Positions 9,279 through 20,818 of a DNA stretch of 64,000 bases are shown here, piece after piece. The stretch spans positions 186,001 through 250,000 of the forward strand of contig NZ_SOFM01000007.1 of assembly GCF_004402705.1 (NCBI RefSeq), in the 5' to 3' direction. The notes below the pieces were generated by a model that had not been told where the DNA came from, searched no databases, and saw only the letters and a program-made list of their open reading frames with translations. Within the stretch, counting starts at the first letter, position 1. Each line of letters starts with the position of its first letter. Both the position numbers and the translations under genes were made by a program. The stretch is from Cryobacterium mannosilyticum. GTDB taxonomy: Bacteria > Actinomycetota > Actinomycetes > Actinomycetales > Microbacteriaceae.

Positions 9279-9647
9279 CTAGTTGGTGGCGGAGAGCTTC
9301 CCGCGACGAACCCGCAACTGCTGCAGCGCCTCTTCGAGGAGGGATTCGGCTTCCTCCTCAGTGCGACGCTCCTTCACGTAGGCGAGGTGCGTCTTGTACG
9401 GCTCGAGCTTCACCACCGACGGCGGGTTCTCCTTGTCGCGCCCCGCAGGCAGGCCGGATGACGGGCAGTCGATGGTCTCCGGGATTTCGTCGTCCGGGAG
9501 GTTCGCCGCGAAGTACCGGACCGTCTCATTGCCGAGGGCGTCCCAGTAGGAAACCCTGATCCGGTCCGCGTGGAAACCGCGGTCCTGCTCACCCATGGGG
9601 CCAGCTCCTACACGGGAGCCACGAATTGCGCTGCCACCAGATGCCAT
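9279..9647 (-). CDS. rbpA: RNA polymerase-binding protein RbpA
   Basis: Actinobacteria-specific general transcription factor that binds RNA polymerase and group 1/2 sigma factors and stabilises the open complex. The 122-residue sequence starts MASGGSAIRGSRVGAGPMGE and has the core segment ending in SSGLPAGRDKENPP. The C-terminal sigma-interaction helix ends EEALQQLRVRRG. One cysteine remains in the core domain (IDCPSSG), so a zinc site is not obvious here. GGAGGA precedes the ATG. The gene is downstream of secG on the same strand and convergent with pgl. Confidence 0.96.
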   Translation of the reverse strand: MASGGSAIRGSRVGAGPMGEQDRGFHADRIRVSYWDALGNETVRYFAANLPDDEIPETIDCPSSGLPAGRDKENPPSVVKLEPYKTHLAYVKERRTEEEAESLLEEALQQLRVRRGKLSATN

Positions 9648-9732
9648 GATGTTCCTCCGCTAGAAAGGGGCGTTGAAGCTGATCGGCCGTTTCAGCCAAT
9701 GGTGACGTGAACGGGTCGTGCAGAATTCGTTC

Positions 9733-9753
9733 GGCCGGGAATCAACCCCGGCC
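9733..9753 (-). terminator. Candidate secG terminator hairpin
   Basis: Seven-base inverted repeat GGCCGGG / CCCGGCC with a 7-nt loop, 13 nt past the secG stop. No good T-run follows, so it may be an imperfect terminator or only an RNA 3' structure. Confidence 0.45.
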
Positions 9754-9765
9754 TCGCGAAGTGGA

Positions 9766-10017
9766 TCAGAGACCCACGCCGAACTTCGTGATCAGTCCGA
9801 GGACGACGATGCACGAGATCCACAGGAGTCCCAGGATGACGGTGATGCGGTTGAGGTTTCGTTCGGCGACGCCGGAAGCGCCGAGGTTCGAGGTCACACC
9901 GCCGCCGAACATGTCGGACAGTCCGCCGCCACGCCCCTTGTGCAACAGAATGAGCATGGTGAGCAGGAGGCTCGTAATGCCGAGCAAAACCTGCAGCACT
10001 ACCTGGAGAATACCCAC
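9766..10017 (-). CDS. secG: Preprotein translocase subunit SecG
   Basis: Small membrane subunit of the SecYEG translocon. The 83-residue protein has two hydrophobic helices (about 2-22 and 56-77) separated by the SecG loop with HKGRGGGLSDMFGGG. The GTG at 10017 is chosen because GAAAGG lies just upstream and the product begins GILQVVLQVLLGITSLLL; a longer in-frame extension to 10086 adds 23 unlikely residues. It follows tpiA after a hairpin terminator, so it may have its own promoter. Confidence 0.93.
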   Translation of the reverse strand: MGILQVVLQVLLGITSLLLTMLILLHKGRGGGLSDMFGGGVTSNLGASGVAERNLNRITVILGLLWISCIVVLGLITKFGVGL

Positions 10018-10090
10018 GCGAAACCTTTCACAGTGCGATGGGGCACTTGCCCCACCAAGATCAGTGATAATCATAGCCTGACTCACGTCA

Positions 10091-10126
10091 CAACCCGCCG
10101 TCCCCCGATTCGGGGACGGCGGGTTG
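10091..10126 (-). terminator. tpiA terminator hairpin
   Basis: A 15-bp perfect stem (CAACCCGCCGTCCCC and its complement) with a 6-nt loop, about 20 nt after the tpiA stop and before secG. No long T-run follows, but the stem is very stable. Confidence 0.7.
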
Positions 10127-10147
10127 CCTCAAACGGTGTGACCGGCG

Positions 10148-10938
10148 CTACAGACCAACGTGCTTCTGAAAACGCACGATGCTGGAGAACTCATCGATGT
10201 CCAGGCTTGCTCCGCCGACGAGGGCGCCATCCACATTGGGCTCGCGCATGTAGCCGGCGATGTTGACGCCCTTGACGGAACCTCCGTAGAGGATGCGGGT
10301 CTTTGCGGCCACATCTTCCCCGAGGGTGTCCTTCAGCACGGTGCGCAGCTGGGCCGCAACCTGCTCGGCCTGCTCCGGAGTGGCAGCCTGGCCGGACCCG
10401 ATCGCCCAGACGGGCTCGTAGGCCACGACGATGTCCGCCGCGTTGGAGACGCCGGACAGGGCCGCCTTCAACTGCGCAACCGGCACGGCGCTGGGGCCGT
10501 GCAGTTCCAGGTCCGCGGCGGTCTCGCCGACGCAGATGATCGGAACCAGGTTGTGCCGCAGTGCGGCCTTGACCTTGGCAGCGACCTGCTCGTCGTTCTC
10601 GCCGTGCAGCGTTCGCCGCTCGGAGTGACCGATCAGAACGTACTGGCACTCCAACTGAGACAGGAATGCGCCGGAGATCTCACCGGTGTAGGCGCCGGAG
10701 TCCTGTGCCGACAGGTCCTGCGCGCCGTAAGCGAGCGGGAGCTTGTCAGCGGACACGAGCGTCTGCACCGAACGAAGATCGGTGAACGGCGGGAACACGG
10801 CGACCTCGACGGCTGAGAAGTCGTGCTTCGCATCCTTGAGGTTCCATGCCAGCTTCTGCACGAAGGCGATGGCCTGGAGGTGGTCCAGGTTCATCTTCCA
10901 GTTGCCCGCGATCAGCGGGGTGCGCCGCGGGTTGTCGT

Positions 10939-10948
<10 letters not shown>
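10148..10948 (-). CDS. tpiA: Triosephosphate isomerase
   Basis: Glycolytic isomerisation of dihydroxyacetone phosphate and glyceraldehyde-3-phosphate. The 266-residue product carries GNWKMN (K18), the electrophilic histidine in LIGHSERR, and the catalytic glutamate in VAYEPVWAIGSG. The start overlaps the end of pgk by 10 bases, indicating coupling. Last gene of gap-pgk-tpiA, closed by a long hairpin. Confidence 0.97.
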
Positions 10949-12153
<1,205 letters not shown>

Positions 12154-12165
12154 CGCGGGCCTCGG

Positions 12166-13170
<1,005 letters not shown>

Positions 13171-13229
13171 GAATGTCTCCTAATCTTGTGCGCCGAGGCG
13201 CGTTTCTTGTGGGTGAACTGGACGGGGTG

Positions 13230-13251
13230 CCGGCCCCCGCGAGGGGGCCGG
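13230..13251 (-). terminator. Candidate sodA terminator
   Basis: Nine-base perfect stem CCGGCCCCC / GGGGGCCGG with a 4-nt loop, 5 nt past the sodA stop. No T-run follows. Confidence 0.55.
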
Positions 13252-13256
13252 TCCTG

Positions 13257-13883
13257 CTATGAGAGCAGGAGCAGCCCGTTGGTCTTTTCGCGTGCGATCG
13301 TGAAGCGTTCCTGGACGTTCGCCCAGTTGACGATGTTCCAGAATGCCTTCACGTAGTCCGCACGCACGTTGCGGTAGTCGAGGTAGTACGCGTGCTCCCA
13401 GACGTCCAGCATCAGCACCGGGATCGTGCCGGCGGCGAAGTTGGCCTGCTGGTCGAAGAACTGCTGGATGATCAGACGCTGGCCGATCGAGTCCCAGGCG
13501 AGCACAGCCCAGCCGGATCCCTGCACGCCGAGCGCGGTGGCCGCGAAGTGGGCCTGGAACTTGTCGAAGGACCCGAAGTTGTCGTCGATGGCGCTGGCCA
13601 GGTCGCCGGTGGGCTTGTCGCCGCCGTCCGGGGAGAGGTTGGTCCAGAAGATCGAGTGGTTGACGTGCCCGCCCAGGTTGAAGGCGAGGTCCTTCTCAAG
13701 CTTGTTGACGTAGGTCAACTGCCCGGAATCACGGGCCTCGGCCAGCTGCGCGAGGGCGGTGTTGGCCCCGGTCACATAGGCCTGGTGGTGCTTGCTGTGG
13801 TGGAGTTCCATGATGGTGCCGCTGATGCTCGGCGCGAGCGCCGAGTAGTCGTAGGCGAGGGCCGGGAGTGTGTATTCAGCCAA
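13257..13883 (-). CDS. sodA: Superoxide dismutase (Mn/Fe family)
   Basis: Detoxifies superoxide in the cytoplasm. The 208-residue protein has the N-terminal metal ligand in LHHSKHHQAYV (near H28), the second helix ligand near GGHVNHSIFW, and the C-terminal D/H ligands in DVWEHAYYLDY. Mn or Fe preference cannot be decided by eye. AGAGGAAAT precedes the ATG; a TAGACT hexamer at 13948-13953 (65 nt upstream) may be the -10. It sits alone between whiA and gap, two genes often neighbours in actinobacteria, and looks like an insertion of a monocistronic gene. Confidence 0.95.
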   Translation of the reverse strand: MAEYTLPALAYDYSALAPSISGTIMELHHSKHHQAYVTGANTALAQLAEARDSGQLTYVNKLEKDLAFNLGGHVNHSIFWTNLSPDGGDKPTGDLASAIDDNFGSFDKFQAHFAATALGVQGSGWAVLAWDSIGQRLIIQQFFDQQANFAAGTIPVLMLDVWEHAYYLDYRNVRADYVKAFWNIVNWANVQERFTIAREKTNGLLLLS

Positions 13884-13988
13884 TGTGTATTTCCTCTGAA
13901 TTTGTCGGCGGCAAATGCTCCGCCACCAGTTAGTGAGCGACCTATCTAGTCTACTCAGGTCGCGCTGGCCGCGTGACGAACGGCGGAA

Positions 13989-14981
13989 TCAGGCCTCGTC
14001 GAGGTCGGAGGGCAGATCGGCGTCGGTTCCGGGGATTCCCTGGTCCGCCGCCTTCTTGTCCGCCATCGCGAGCAGCCGGCGGATCCTGCCGGCGACGGCG
14101 TCCTTGGTCATCGGCGGGTCTGCGTGGTGGCCGAGCTCGTCAAGGCTTGAATCCCGGAAGGAGAGGCGCAACTCCCCCGCGTAGCGCAGGTGCTCGGGAA
14201 TGTCGGTGCCGAGGATCTCCATGGCCCGCTGAACCCGGGCGCAGGCTGCGACGGCGGCCTGCGCGGACCGGCGGAGGTTGGCGTCGTCGAAGTTGACGAG
14301 CCGGTTGGCGGTGGCTCGCACCTCACGGCGCTGACGGAGTGCCTCCCAGTTGAGCACGGTGTCCTGGGCGCCCATGTGCACGAGCATCGCGCCGATCGCG
14401 TCGCCGTCGCGGATGACCACCCGGTGCACGCCGCGCACCTCCCTCGCCTTGGCGACCACGCCCAGGCGCCCCGCCGCACCGACCAGGGCCATGGCCGCTT
14501 CGTTGCCCGGGCAGGTGATTTCGAGGGCGGCGGAGCGCCCCGGGTCGGTCAATGAGCCGTGGGCCAGGAAGGCACCCCGCCAGACGGCGGCGATCTCTTC
14601 CTTCGACCCTGTGGTCAGCCGGTTCGGCAGCCCGCGGATCGGACGCCGCCTGGCGTCCAGGAGACCGGTCTGCCTGGCCAGGGTCTCTCCCCCGTCGAGG
14701 ACGCGCACAAGGAAGTGACTCGTCCTGCGCAGCCCGGAGGCCGCGATGACGGAGACGTCGCTGCGCACCCCGTACAGCTCGGCCAGGTCCTTGCGAACGC
14801 GGCGGGCGAGGAGTGCGGTGTCGAGCTCGGATTCGATGGCGATCCGGCTGGAGATCATGTGGAGTCCGCCGGAAAACCGGAGGATGGTGGCCAGTTCCGC
14901 AGCCCGAACCGTGGTCTTCGAAACCTCGACGCGAGCGAGTTCGTCTTTAACGTCGGCCGTGAGTGCCAATCGCTTGTCCAT
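13989..14981 (-). CDS. whiA: DNA-binding protein WhiA (sporulation/division regulator family)
   Basis: WhiA proteins join a LAGLIDADG-homing-endonuclease-like N-terminal domain without nuclease activity to a C-terminal helix-turn-helix. In Streptomyces WhiA works with WhiB in sporulation; in non-sporulating bacteria it is linked to division. The 330-residue product begins MDKRLALTADVKDELARVEV and ends in a helix-rich segment with LSFRDSSLDELGHHADPPMTKDAVAGRIRR, shown here in part: the HTH core is DSSLDELG. The ATG has only AGGA upstream; a TTG four codons in is a possible alternative. It follows rapZ after 79 nt, but yvcK, usually between them, is absent. Confidence 0.92.
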   Translation of the reverse strand: MDKRLALTADVKDELARVEVSKTTVRAAELATILRFSGGLHMISSRIAIESELDTALLARRVRKDLAELYGVRSDVSVIAASGLRRTSHFLVRVLDGGETLARQTGLLDARRRPIRGLPNRLTTGSKEEIAAVWRGAFLAHGSLTDPGRSAALEITCPGNEAAMALVGAAGRLGVVAKAREVRGVHRVVIRDGDAIGAMLVHMGAQDTVLNWEALRQRREVRATANRLVNFDDANLRRSAQAAVAACARVQRAMEILGTDIPEHLRYAGELRLSFRDSSLDELGHHADPPMTKDAVAGRIRRLLAMADKKAADQGIPGTDADLPSDLDEA

Positions 14982-15060
14982 TCTGTTGTCCTGGCCTTGT
15001 CCCGGCCGGGAGTTGTTCTGGCTGGGCCCGGTGGCTGTTTCCAGGCACCGTCGGCCGTGG

Positions 15061-15936
15061 TTATTCTCGTCCGAGGTCGCGGTTCTTGAGACTGACCGCT
15101 ACCCCGGGAAAGTTCTTGATCCGGCTGGCGATCTCGGCCGACATCGCCACCGAACGGTGCTTGCCCCCGGTGCAGCCGACCGCGATCGTCACGTGGCGTT
15201 TGTTCTCACGCTGGTAACCGGCGAGGACAGGTTCCAGTGCCGCCGCATAGTTGTCCAGGAACTCCACCGCGCCGGTCTGGGCGAGTACGAAGTCACGGAC
15301 TTCGGCGTCCTGTCCGGTGTGTGCGCGAAGCTCGGGGATCCAGAAGGGATTCGGCAGGAAACGCACGTCGGCGACCATGTCGACATCCGTGGGCAGGCCG
15401 TACTTGAAGCCGAAGCTCATCAGGGTGACGTTGACCCCGGCGGTGTCAGCCGCCGCGAACCGGTCGGTGATCGTCGTGGCCAGTTGATGGATATTCAGGT
15501 CCGAGGTGTCGATCACCAGATCGCAGGATTCCCGGACGGCGCTGAGTTTGCTGCGCTCGGCCGAAATCCCGTCGAGGATGGTGCCGTCGCCCTGGAGCGG
15601 ATGCGGCCTGCGCACCGACTCGAACCGGCGCACGAGCACATCATCCCGGGCCTCGAGGAAGATGACCCGCACGCGGGCGCTCTTGCGCAGTGACTGGACG
15701 ATCTCCTGGAAATCAGTGAAGAAGCCCCGGCCGCGGATATCGACGACGGCGGCGATCTTCGGCAGGCTGGTGCCGGCCCGGCTGACCAGTTCCACCAGCG
15801 GCCGCAGCATCTGCGGGGGCAGGTTGTCCACGACGTACCAGCCGAGGTCCTCCAGCGCGTTGGCCACGGTCGAGCGTCCCGCTCCGGACATGCCCGTCAC
15901 GATAAGCATCTCCTGCTTGTCGTTCTCCGTTGTCAT
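15061..15936 (-). CDS. rapZ: RapZ/YvcJ family nucleotide-binding protein
   Basis: P-loop protein of the RapZ (YvcJ) family. In E. coli RapZ guides RNase E to the GlmZ small RNA; in actinobacteria its role is unclear. The 291-residue product has Walker A GMSGAGRST (about residues 15-23, with Arg in place of the usual Lys, as is common in actinobacterial members) and the conserved C-terminal GCTGGKHRSV segment. The ATG has a distant, weak GAAGG upstream. It lies between uvrC and whiA, the standard cluster position. Confidence 0.92.
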   Translation of the reverse strand: MTTENDKQEMLIVTGMSGAGRSTVANALEDLGWYVVDNLPPQMLRPLVELVSRAGTSLPKIAAVVDIRGRGFFTDFQEIVQSLRKSARVRVIFLEARDDVLVRRFESVRRPHPLQGDGTILDGISAERSKLSAVRESCDLVIDTSDLNIHQLATTITDRFAAADTAGVNVTLMSFGFKYGLPTDVDMVADVRFLPNPFWIPELRAHTGQDAEVRDFVLAQTGAVEFLDNYAAALEPVLAGYQRENKRHVTIAVGCTGGKHRSVAMSAEIASRIKNFPGVAVSLKNRDLGRE

Positions 15937-16001
15937 ATTCGCTCTGACGCCTTCGGTTGTGGTGGATATCGCGTGTCCAGCCTACCGACCGGCCGGGGCC
16001 T

Positions 16002-17876
16002 TCAGGCGCGCAAGTGCTCATGGATCGTGGCCGCGAGGCCGGGGCCGATCCCCCGAACCTCGGCGATCGACTCCGCGGAGGCTTCTTTCAAACGCGCCAC
16101 CGAGCCGAAATGCTGCAGCAGAACCTTGACTCTCGCAGGGCCGAGGCCCGGGATCTCGCCGAGGACGGTGGAGATGTCCCTTTTGCGCCTGGCCCGTTGA
16201 TGGGTGATCGCAAACCGGTGCGCCTCGTCCCTGATCCGCTGGATCAGGAACAACGCGTCGCTGTTCCTGGGCAGGATGACGGGGTAGTCGGAGTCCGGCA
16301 GCCAGATCTCCTCGAGCCGCTTGGCGATGCCGCAGAGGGTGATGCCGGTGACACCCGATTCCCGGAGCGCCCGGGCCGCGGCCGTGACCTGCGGCTGCCC
16401 GCCGTCGACGATGAGCAGATTGGGCTGGTAGCGGAACTTGCGCCGCTTGACCGGCGTCCCGGCGTCGTCGTCGCCGGGCGCTTCCGTTTCGTCATCGGGG
16501 ATCAGATAAGCCAGACGCCGGGTCAGCGTGCGGTAAATGGAGTCGGTGTCGTCCGTCGACTCCGGGATGCCGAACCGGCGGTATTCGTCGGTGCGGGGCA
16601 GCCCGTCCTCGAAGACGACCATCGAGGCGACAATGTTCGTTCCGCCCAGGTGCGACACGTCGTAACACTCCATCCGAAGCGGCGCGGACGGCATCCCCAG
16701 GGCCTCCTGGATGTCCTCCAACGCCTTGGAGCGCGCCACGAAGTCAGAACTTCGCCGGGTCTTATAGAGCATCAGGGCGTGCTTGGCGTTCTGCGTCGCC
16801 GTCTCGAGAAGGGCCGCCTTGTCGCCTCGCTGGGCGGCGAGGATCCGCACCTTTCGCCCGGCAATGCCGGCAAGCCAGCCCTCGAGTGCTTCGGCGTCGT
16901 CGGGCAGCTCGGGCACCACGATCTCCCGAGGCGGCACGGCATCCCCGCCGTACGCGGTCTGCATGATCGAGTCGATGAGTTCGCTGTTGGACAGATCGAG
17001 TTCCTTGTCGACCATCCAGCCGCGGACACCCCGGATCCGTCCGCCGCGCACGATGAACAGCTGGACGGCGGCCGCGAGCTCGTCCTCGTCGAACGCGAAC
17101 AGGTCGATGTCGACGTTGTCGCGCAGGACGACGGCGCTCTTCTCGAGGACCGCATCGAGGGCGCGGATCTGGTCACGCCGTTTGGCGGCCGTCTCGTACT
17201 GCTGTTCGGCCGCGGCGACCTTCATCTCATTGGTCAGCCGGTTGATCAGTTTGCGGTCCTGGCTGCCCAGGAAGCTCACGAATTCGTTCACGATGACGCG
17301 GTGTTCCTCGATGGTCACCGTACCGGAGCACGGTCCGAAGCACCGCCCGATCTGACCGGCGAAGCAGGGCTTGCCGGACTGCATCGCCCGCTTGTAATTG
17401 GCGTTGTTGCAGGTGCGGATCGGGAACGCCTTGAGCATCAGCTCGATGGTGTCGTGCACCGCCCAGACCTTCGGGTACGGCCCGAAGTAGCGCGCACCGC
17501 GGATGCCGGTGGTGCGGGTGACAAGCGCACGGGGCGCCTCGTCGGCCAGGGTGACCGCCAGGTAGGGGTAGGACTTGTCGTCCTTGAACTGCACGTTGAA
17601 GGGAGGATCGAACTCGTTGATCCAGGTCCACTCGAGTTGCAGCGCCTCCACCTCGGTGCCGACGACCGTCCACTCCACGGAATTGGCCGTGGTGACCATC
17701 CGCCTGGTGCGTTCGTGCAGGCTGCCCAGCGGCGCGAAGTAGTTGCTCAGCCGGGCCCGGAGGTTCTTCGCCTTGCCGACGTAGAGAACGCGTCCGGTTT
17801 CGTCACGGAACCGGTACACCCCCGGGCGGGTCGGGATCTCGCCCGCCTTGGGGCGGTAACTCAGCGCGTCGGACAT
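16002..17876 (-). CDS. uvrC: Excinuclease ABC subunit C
   Basis: Nuclease subunit of UvrABC nucleotide excision repair. The 624-residue product has the N-terminal GIY-YIG domain (PGVYRFRDETGRVLYVGKAK, about residues 15-35), a cysteine-rich central part, the UVR motif near residue 205, the RNase H-like nuclease (LIVDGGQPQV) and the C-terminal helix-hairpin-helix pair ending EVRGIGPGLAATI. The ATG at 17876 is preceded by GGGGAGG; the longer in-frame extension is rejected. It starts 19 nt past the uvrA stop. Confidence 0.97.
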   Translation of the reverse strand: MSDALSYRPKAGEIPTRPGVYRFRDETGRVLYVGKAKNLRARLSNYFAPLGSLHERTRRMVTTANSVEWTVVGTEVEALQLEWTWINEFDPPFNVQFKDDKSYPYLAVTLADEAPRALVTRTTGIRGARYFGPYPKVWAVHDTIELMLKAFPIRTCNNANYKRAMQSGKPCFAGQIGRCFGPCSGTVTIEEHRVIVNEFVSFLGSQDRKLINRLTNEMKVAAAEQQYETAAKRRDQIRALDAVLEKSAVVLRDNVDIDLFAFDEDELAAAVQLFIVRGGRIRGVRGWMVDKELDLSNSELIDSIMQTAYGGDAVPPREIVVPELPDDAEALEGWLAGIAGRKVRILAAQRGDKAALLETATQNAKHALMLYKTRRSSDFVARSKALEDIQEALGMPSAPLRMECYDVSHLGGTNIVASMVVFEDGLPRTDEYRRFGIPESTDDTDSIYRTLTRRLAYLIPDDETEAPGDDDAGTPVKRRKFRYQPNLLIVDGGQPQVTAAARALRESGVTGITLCGIAKRLEEIWLPDSDYPVILPRNSDALFLIQRIRDEAHRFAITHQRARRKRDISTVLGEIPGLGPARVKVLLQHFGSVARLKEASAESIAEVRGIGPGLAATIHEHLRA

Positions 17877-17895
17877 GGCCTCCCCTGGTCTGCGC

Positions 17896-20763
17896 CTACT
17901 GCGCCGCCAGGACCTCTTTGAGGAACTTCCCGGTGTGGCTCTTTTTGACGGTGGCCACATGCTCCGGAGTGCCGGTCGCGAGCACCCGGCCGCCGCCGGA
18001 CCCGCCCTCGGGGCCGAGGTCGATCACCCAGTCCGCGGACTTGATGACGTCGAGGTTGTGTTCGATCACGATGACGGTGTTGCCCTTGTCGACGAGGCTG
18101 TTCAGCACGAGCAGGAGCTTGCGCACGTCTTCGAAGTGCAGCCCGGTGGTCGGCTCGTCAAGTACATAGACGCTGCGCCCATTGGAGCGGCGCTGCAGCT
18201 CCGTTGCGAGCTTGACTCGTTGCGCCTCACCGCCGGAGAGGGTGGTGGCGCTTTGGCCGAGCCGCACGTAGCCGAGGCCCACCTCGACGAGGGTCTTGAG
18301 GAATCGATGGATGGCGGAGATCGGCTCGAAGAACTCCGCCGCCTCGCTGATGGGCATGTCGAGCACCTCGGCGATGTTCTTGCCCTTGTAGTGCACGGTG
18401 AGGGTGTCCCGGTTGTACCGCGCTCCCCCGCACACCTCGCACGCGACGTAGACGTCGGGCAGGAAGTTCATCTCGATCTTGATCGTGCCGTCGCCCGAGC
18501 AGGCCTCACAACGGCCGCCCTTGACGTTGAAACTGAACCGGCCCGGCAGGTAGCCGCGCGCCTTCGCCTCGATCGTTTCGGAGAACAGGGTGCGGATCTT
18601 GTCGAAGACGCCCGTGTAGGTGGCCGGGTTGGAACGGGGGGTCCGCCCGATCGGAGCCTGGTCGACGTGGATGACCTTGTCCAGGTGGTCGAGGCCGGTG
18701 ACTCTGGTGTGCCTTCCGGGCAGCTTGCGTGCGCCGTTGAGGCGGTTGGCGAGGACCCGGTAGAGGATGTCGTTGACCAGGGACGACTTGCCGGAGCCGC
18801 TGACCCCGGTGACGGCGGTGAAGGTGCCGAGGGGGAAGCTCACCGACACCTTGCGGAGGTTGTTCGCCTCGGCACCGACCACGGTGATCTCACGGGCCGG
18901 GTCGATCTCGCGTCGCGTACTCGGCGTGGGAATGACCTTGCGGCCCGCCAGGTAGTCGCCGGTCAGCGACTTCTTGTTGGTCAGCAGGCTCTCGTAGGAG
19001 CCGGAGTGCACGACGTGGCCTCCGTTGACGCCGGCGCCCGGACCGATGTCGACGATCCAGTCCGCGGTCTTGATGGTGTCTTCGTCGTGCTCGACGACGA
19101 TCAGGGTGTTGCCGAGGTCGCGCAGGGCCACCAGGGTCTCGATCAGCCGGCGGTTGTCCCGCTGGTGCAGCCCGATGCTCGGTTCGTCGAGCACGTAGAG
19201 CACGCCGGTGAGGCCTGAGCCGATCTGGGTGGCGAGACGGATGCGCTGCGCCTCACCGCCGGACAGTGTCGCGGCGGCCCTGGCCAGGTTGAGGTAGTTC
19301 AGGCCGACCCGGATCAGGAAGTCCAGCCGGGCCTTGATCTCCCGGAGCACCTGCGCCGCGATGGTCGATTCGCGGTCGGTGAGCTCCAGTTTGTTCATGA
19401 AACCGCGGGCGTCGGTGAGGCTGAGGTTGCAGACATCCGCGATGCTCGACCCGTGCACCAGCACGGCGAGGACTTCAGGCTTGAGCCGGGTGCCGGAGCA
19501 GACCGGGCAGTCGACCTCACGCAGGTACTCACCCCAGCGTGCCCGCTGGGTGTCGGATTCGGCCTGGAGGTACTGGCGTTCGATGTAGGGCACGACGCCT
19601 TCGAATCCGGAGGTGTAGCTCATCTCCCGGCCGTAGCGGTTCTTCCATTTCACCTTGACCTCGAAGTTGTCGCCGCGGAGCACGGCGTCCTGCACCTCGG
19701 CGGGCAGCTCGCCCCAGGGGGTGTCGAGGGAGAAGTCGAGGTCGCGGGAGAGCCCGTCGAGGAGCTTCTCGTAGTACTGGAAGAGGCCCTTGCCCTGGGT
19801 GGTCCACGGCAGCACGACGCCGTCGGCGATGCTGAGCTCCGGGTCGCCGAGCAGCAGGTCGGCGTCGACGGACATGCGCGTGCCGAGCCCGGAGCACTCG
19901 GGGCAGGCGCCGAACGGCGCGTTGAACGAGAAGGTGCGCGGTTCGATCTCGGTCAGTTGCACGGGGTGGTTGTTCGGGCAGGAGAGCTTCTCCGAATAGC
20001 TCTGCCAGGCGTCGTCGCCCTCGCCGTCGACGTAGTTGATCTGCACGATGCCGTCGGTCAGTTTGAGCGCCGTCTCGAGGGAGTCGGTGAGCCGGCTGAG
20101 CAGTTCCGGCCCGGCAACGAGCCGGTCGACGACCACGGAGATGTCATGCTTGATCTGCTTCTTGAGCACGGGCGGCTCGTTGAGCTGGATTTGCGTGCCG
20201 TCGACGATCGCCCGCGAATAACCGCCGGCGGCGAGTTCCTTGAACAGGTCGACGAACTCGCCCTTCTTCTGCGACACGACGGGGCTGAGCACCTGGTAGC
20301 GGATGCCGGCCTCCAGCTCCATCAGCTGGTCGGCGATCTGCTGCACGGTCTGGGCCTGGATGACCTCACCGCAGACGGCGCAATGCGGCACACCGATCCG
20401 CGCCCACAGCAGTCGCATGTAGTCGTACACCTCGGTGATCGTGCCGACCGTGGACCGTGGGTTGCGGTTGGTGGACTTCTGGTCGATCGAGACGGCCGGG
20501 CTGAGCCCCTCGATGAAATCGACGTCGGGGCGGTCGACCTGGCCGAGGAACTGGCGCGCATAGGCGGACAACGACTCGACGTAGCGGCGCTGGCCCTCCG
20601 CGAAAATGGTGTCGAAGGCGAGCGATGACTTGCCCGACCCGGACAGGCCGGTGAAGACCACGAGGGAATCCCGAGGGATCTCCAGGTCCACGTTGTGCAG
20701 ATTGTGCACCCGTGCGCCGCGAACACTGAGTTTTGACCCGGACTCTACCTTGGAAATTGACAC
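17896..20763 (-). CDS. uvrA: Excinuclease ABC subunit A
   Basis: ABC-type ATPase that finds DNA damage and loads UvrB. The 955-residue product has two Walker A motifs (GLSGSGKSSLAF near residue 39; GVSGSGKSSLVND in the second half), two LSGGEAQR signatures, and zinc modules with CPECSGLG and CEACSGDG. The GTG start at 20763 has no ribosome site, but TAGACT ends 6 nt before it, as in a leaderless transcript. A LexA-type SOS box lies 58 nt upstream. uvrC follows on the same strand. Confidence 0.97.
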   Translation of the reverse strand: MSISKVESGSKLSVRGARVHNLHNVDLEIPRDSLVVFTGLSGSGKSSLAFDTIFAEGQRRYVESLSAYARQFLGQVDRPDVDFIEGLSPAVSIDQKSTNRNPRSTVGTITEVYDYMRLLWARIGVPHCAVCGEVIQAQTVQQIADQLMELEAGIRYQVLSPVVSQKKGEFVDLFKELAAGGYSRAIVDGTQIQLNEPPVLKKQIKHDISVVVDRLVAGPELLSRLTDSLETALKLTDGIVQINYVDGEGDDAWQSYSEKLSCPNNHPVQLTEIEPRTFSFNAPFGACPECSGLGTRMSVDADLLLGDPELSIADGVVLPWTTQGKGLFQYYEKLLDGLSRDLDFSLDTPWGELPAEVQDAVLRGDNFEVKVKWKNRYGREMSYTSGFEGVVPYIERQYLQAESDTQRARWGEYLREVDCPVCSGTRLKPEVLAVLVHGSSIADVCNLSLTDARGFMNKLELTDRESTIAAQVLREIKARLDFLIRVGLNYLNLARAAATLSGGEAQRIRLATQIGSGLTGVLYVLDEPSIGLHQRDNRRLIETLVALRDLGNTLIVVEHDEDTIKTADWIVDIGPGAGVNGGHVVHSGSYESLLTNKKSLTGDYLAGRKVIPTPSTRREIDPAREITVVGAEANNLRKVSVSFPLGTFTAVTGVSGSGKSSLVNDILYRVLANRLNGARKLPGRHTRVTGLDHLDKVIHVDQAPIGRTPRSNPATYTGVFDKIRTLFSETIEAKARGYLPGRFSFNVKGGRCEACSGDGTIKIEMNFLPDVYVACEVCGGARYNRDTLTVHYKGKNIAEVLDMPISEAAEFFEPISAIHRFLKTLVEVGLGYVRLGQSATTLSGGEAQRVKLATELQRRSNGRSVYVLDEPTTGLHFEDVRKLLLVLNSLVDKGNTVIVIEHNLDVIKSADWVIDLGPEGGSGGGRVLATGTPEHVATVKKSHTGKFLKEVLAAQ

Positions 20764-20769
20764 CGTTCG

Positions 20770-20775
20770 AGTCTA
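20770..20775 (-). promoter_or_regulatory. uvrA -10 hexamer (leaderless candidate)
   Basis: TAGACT on the minus strand, 6 nt before the uvrA GTG. Transcription would start at or next to the start codon. No clear -35 is present and no Shine-Dalgarno sequence lies between. Confidence 0.55.
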
Positions 20776-20818
20776 TGCAGTGCCGCCCACACTCCGGTGC
20801 GACATCACCACGCCCTGA

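Noticed and set aside
9766..10086. 106-residue SecG with a longer N-terminus
   Set aside because: The added 23 residues run through the leader and bypass the good GAAAGG-GTG start at 10017.
15957..17921. 654-codon frame antisense to uvrC
   Set aside because: Same cause; uvrC has full domain order and a good ribosome site.
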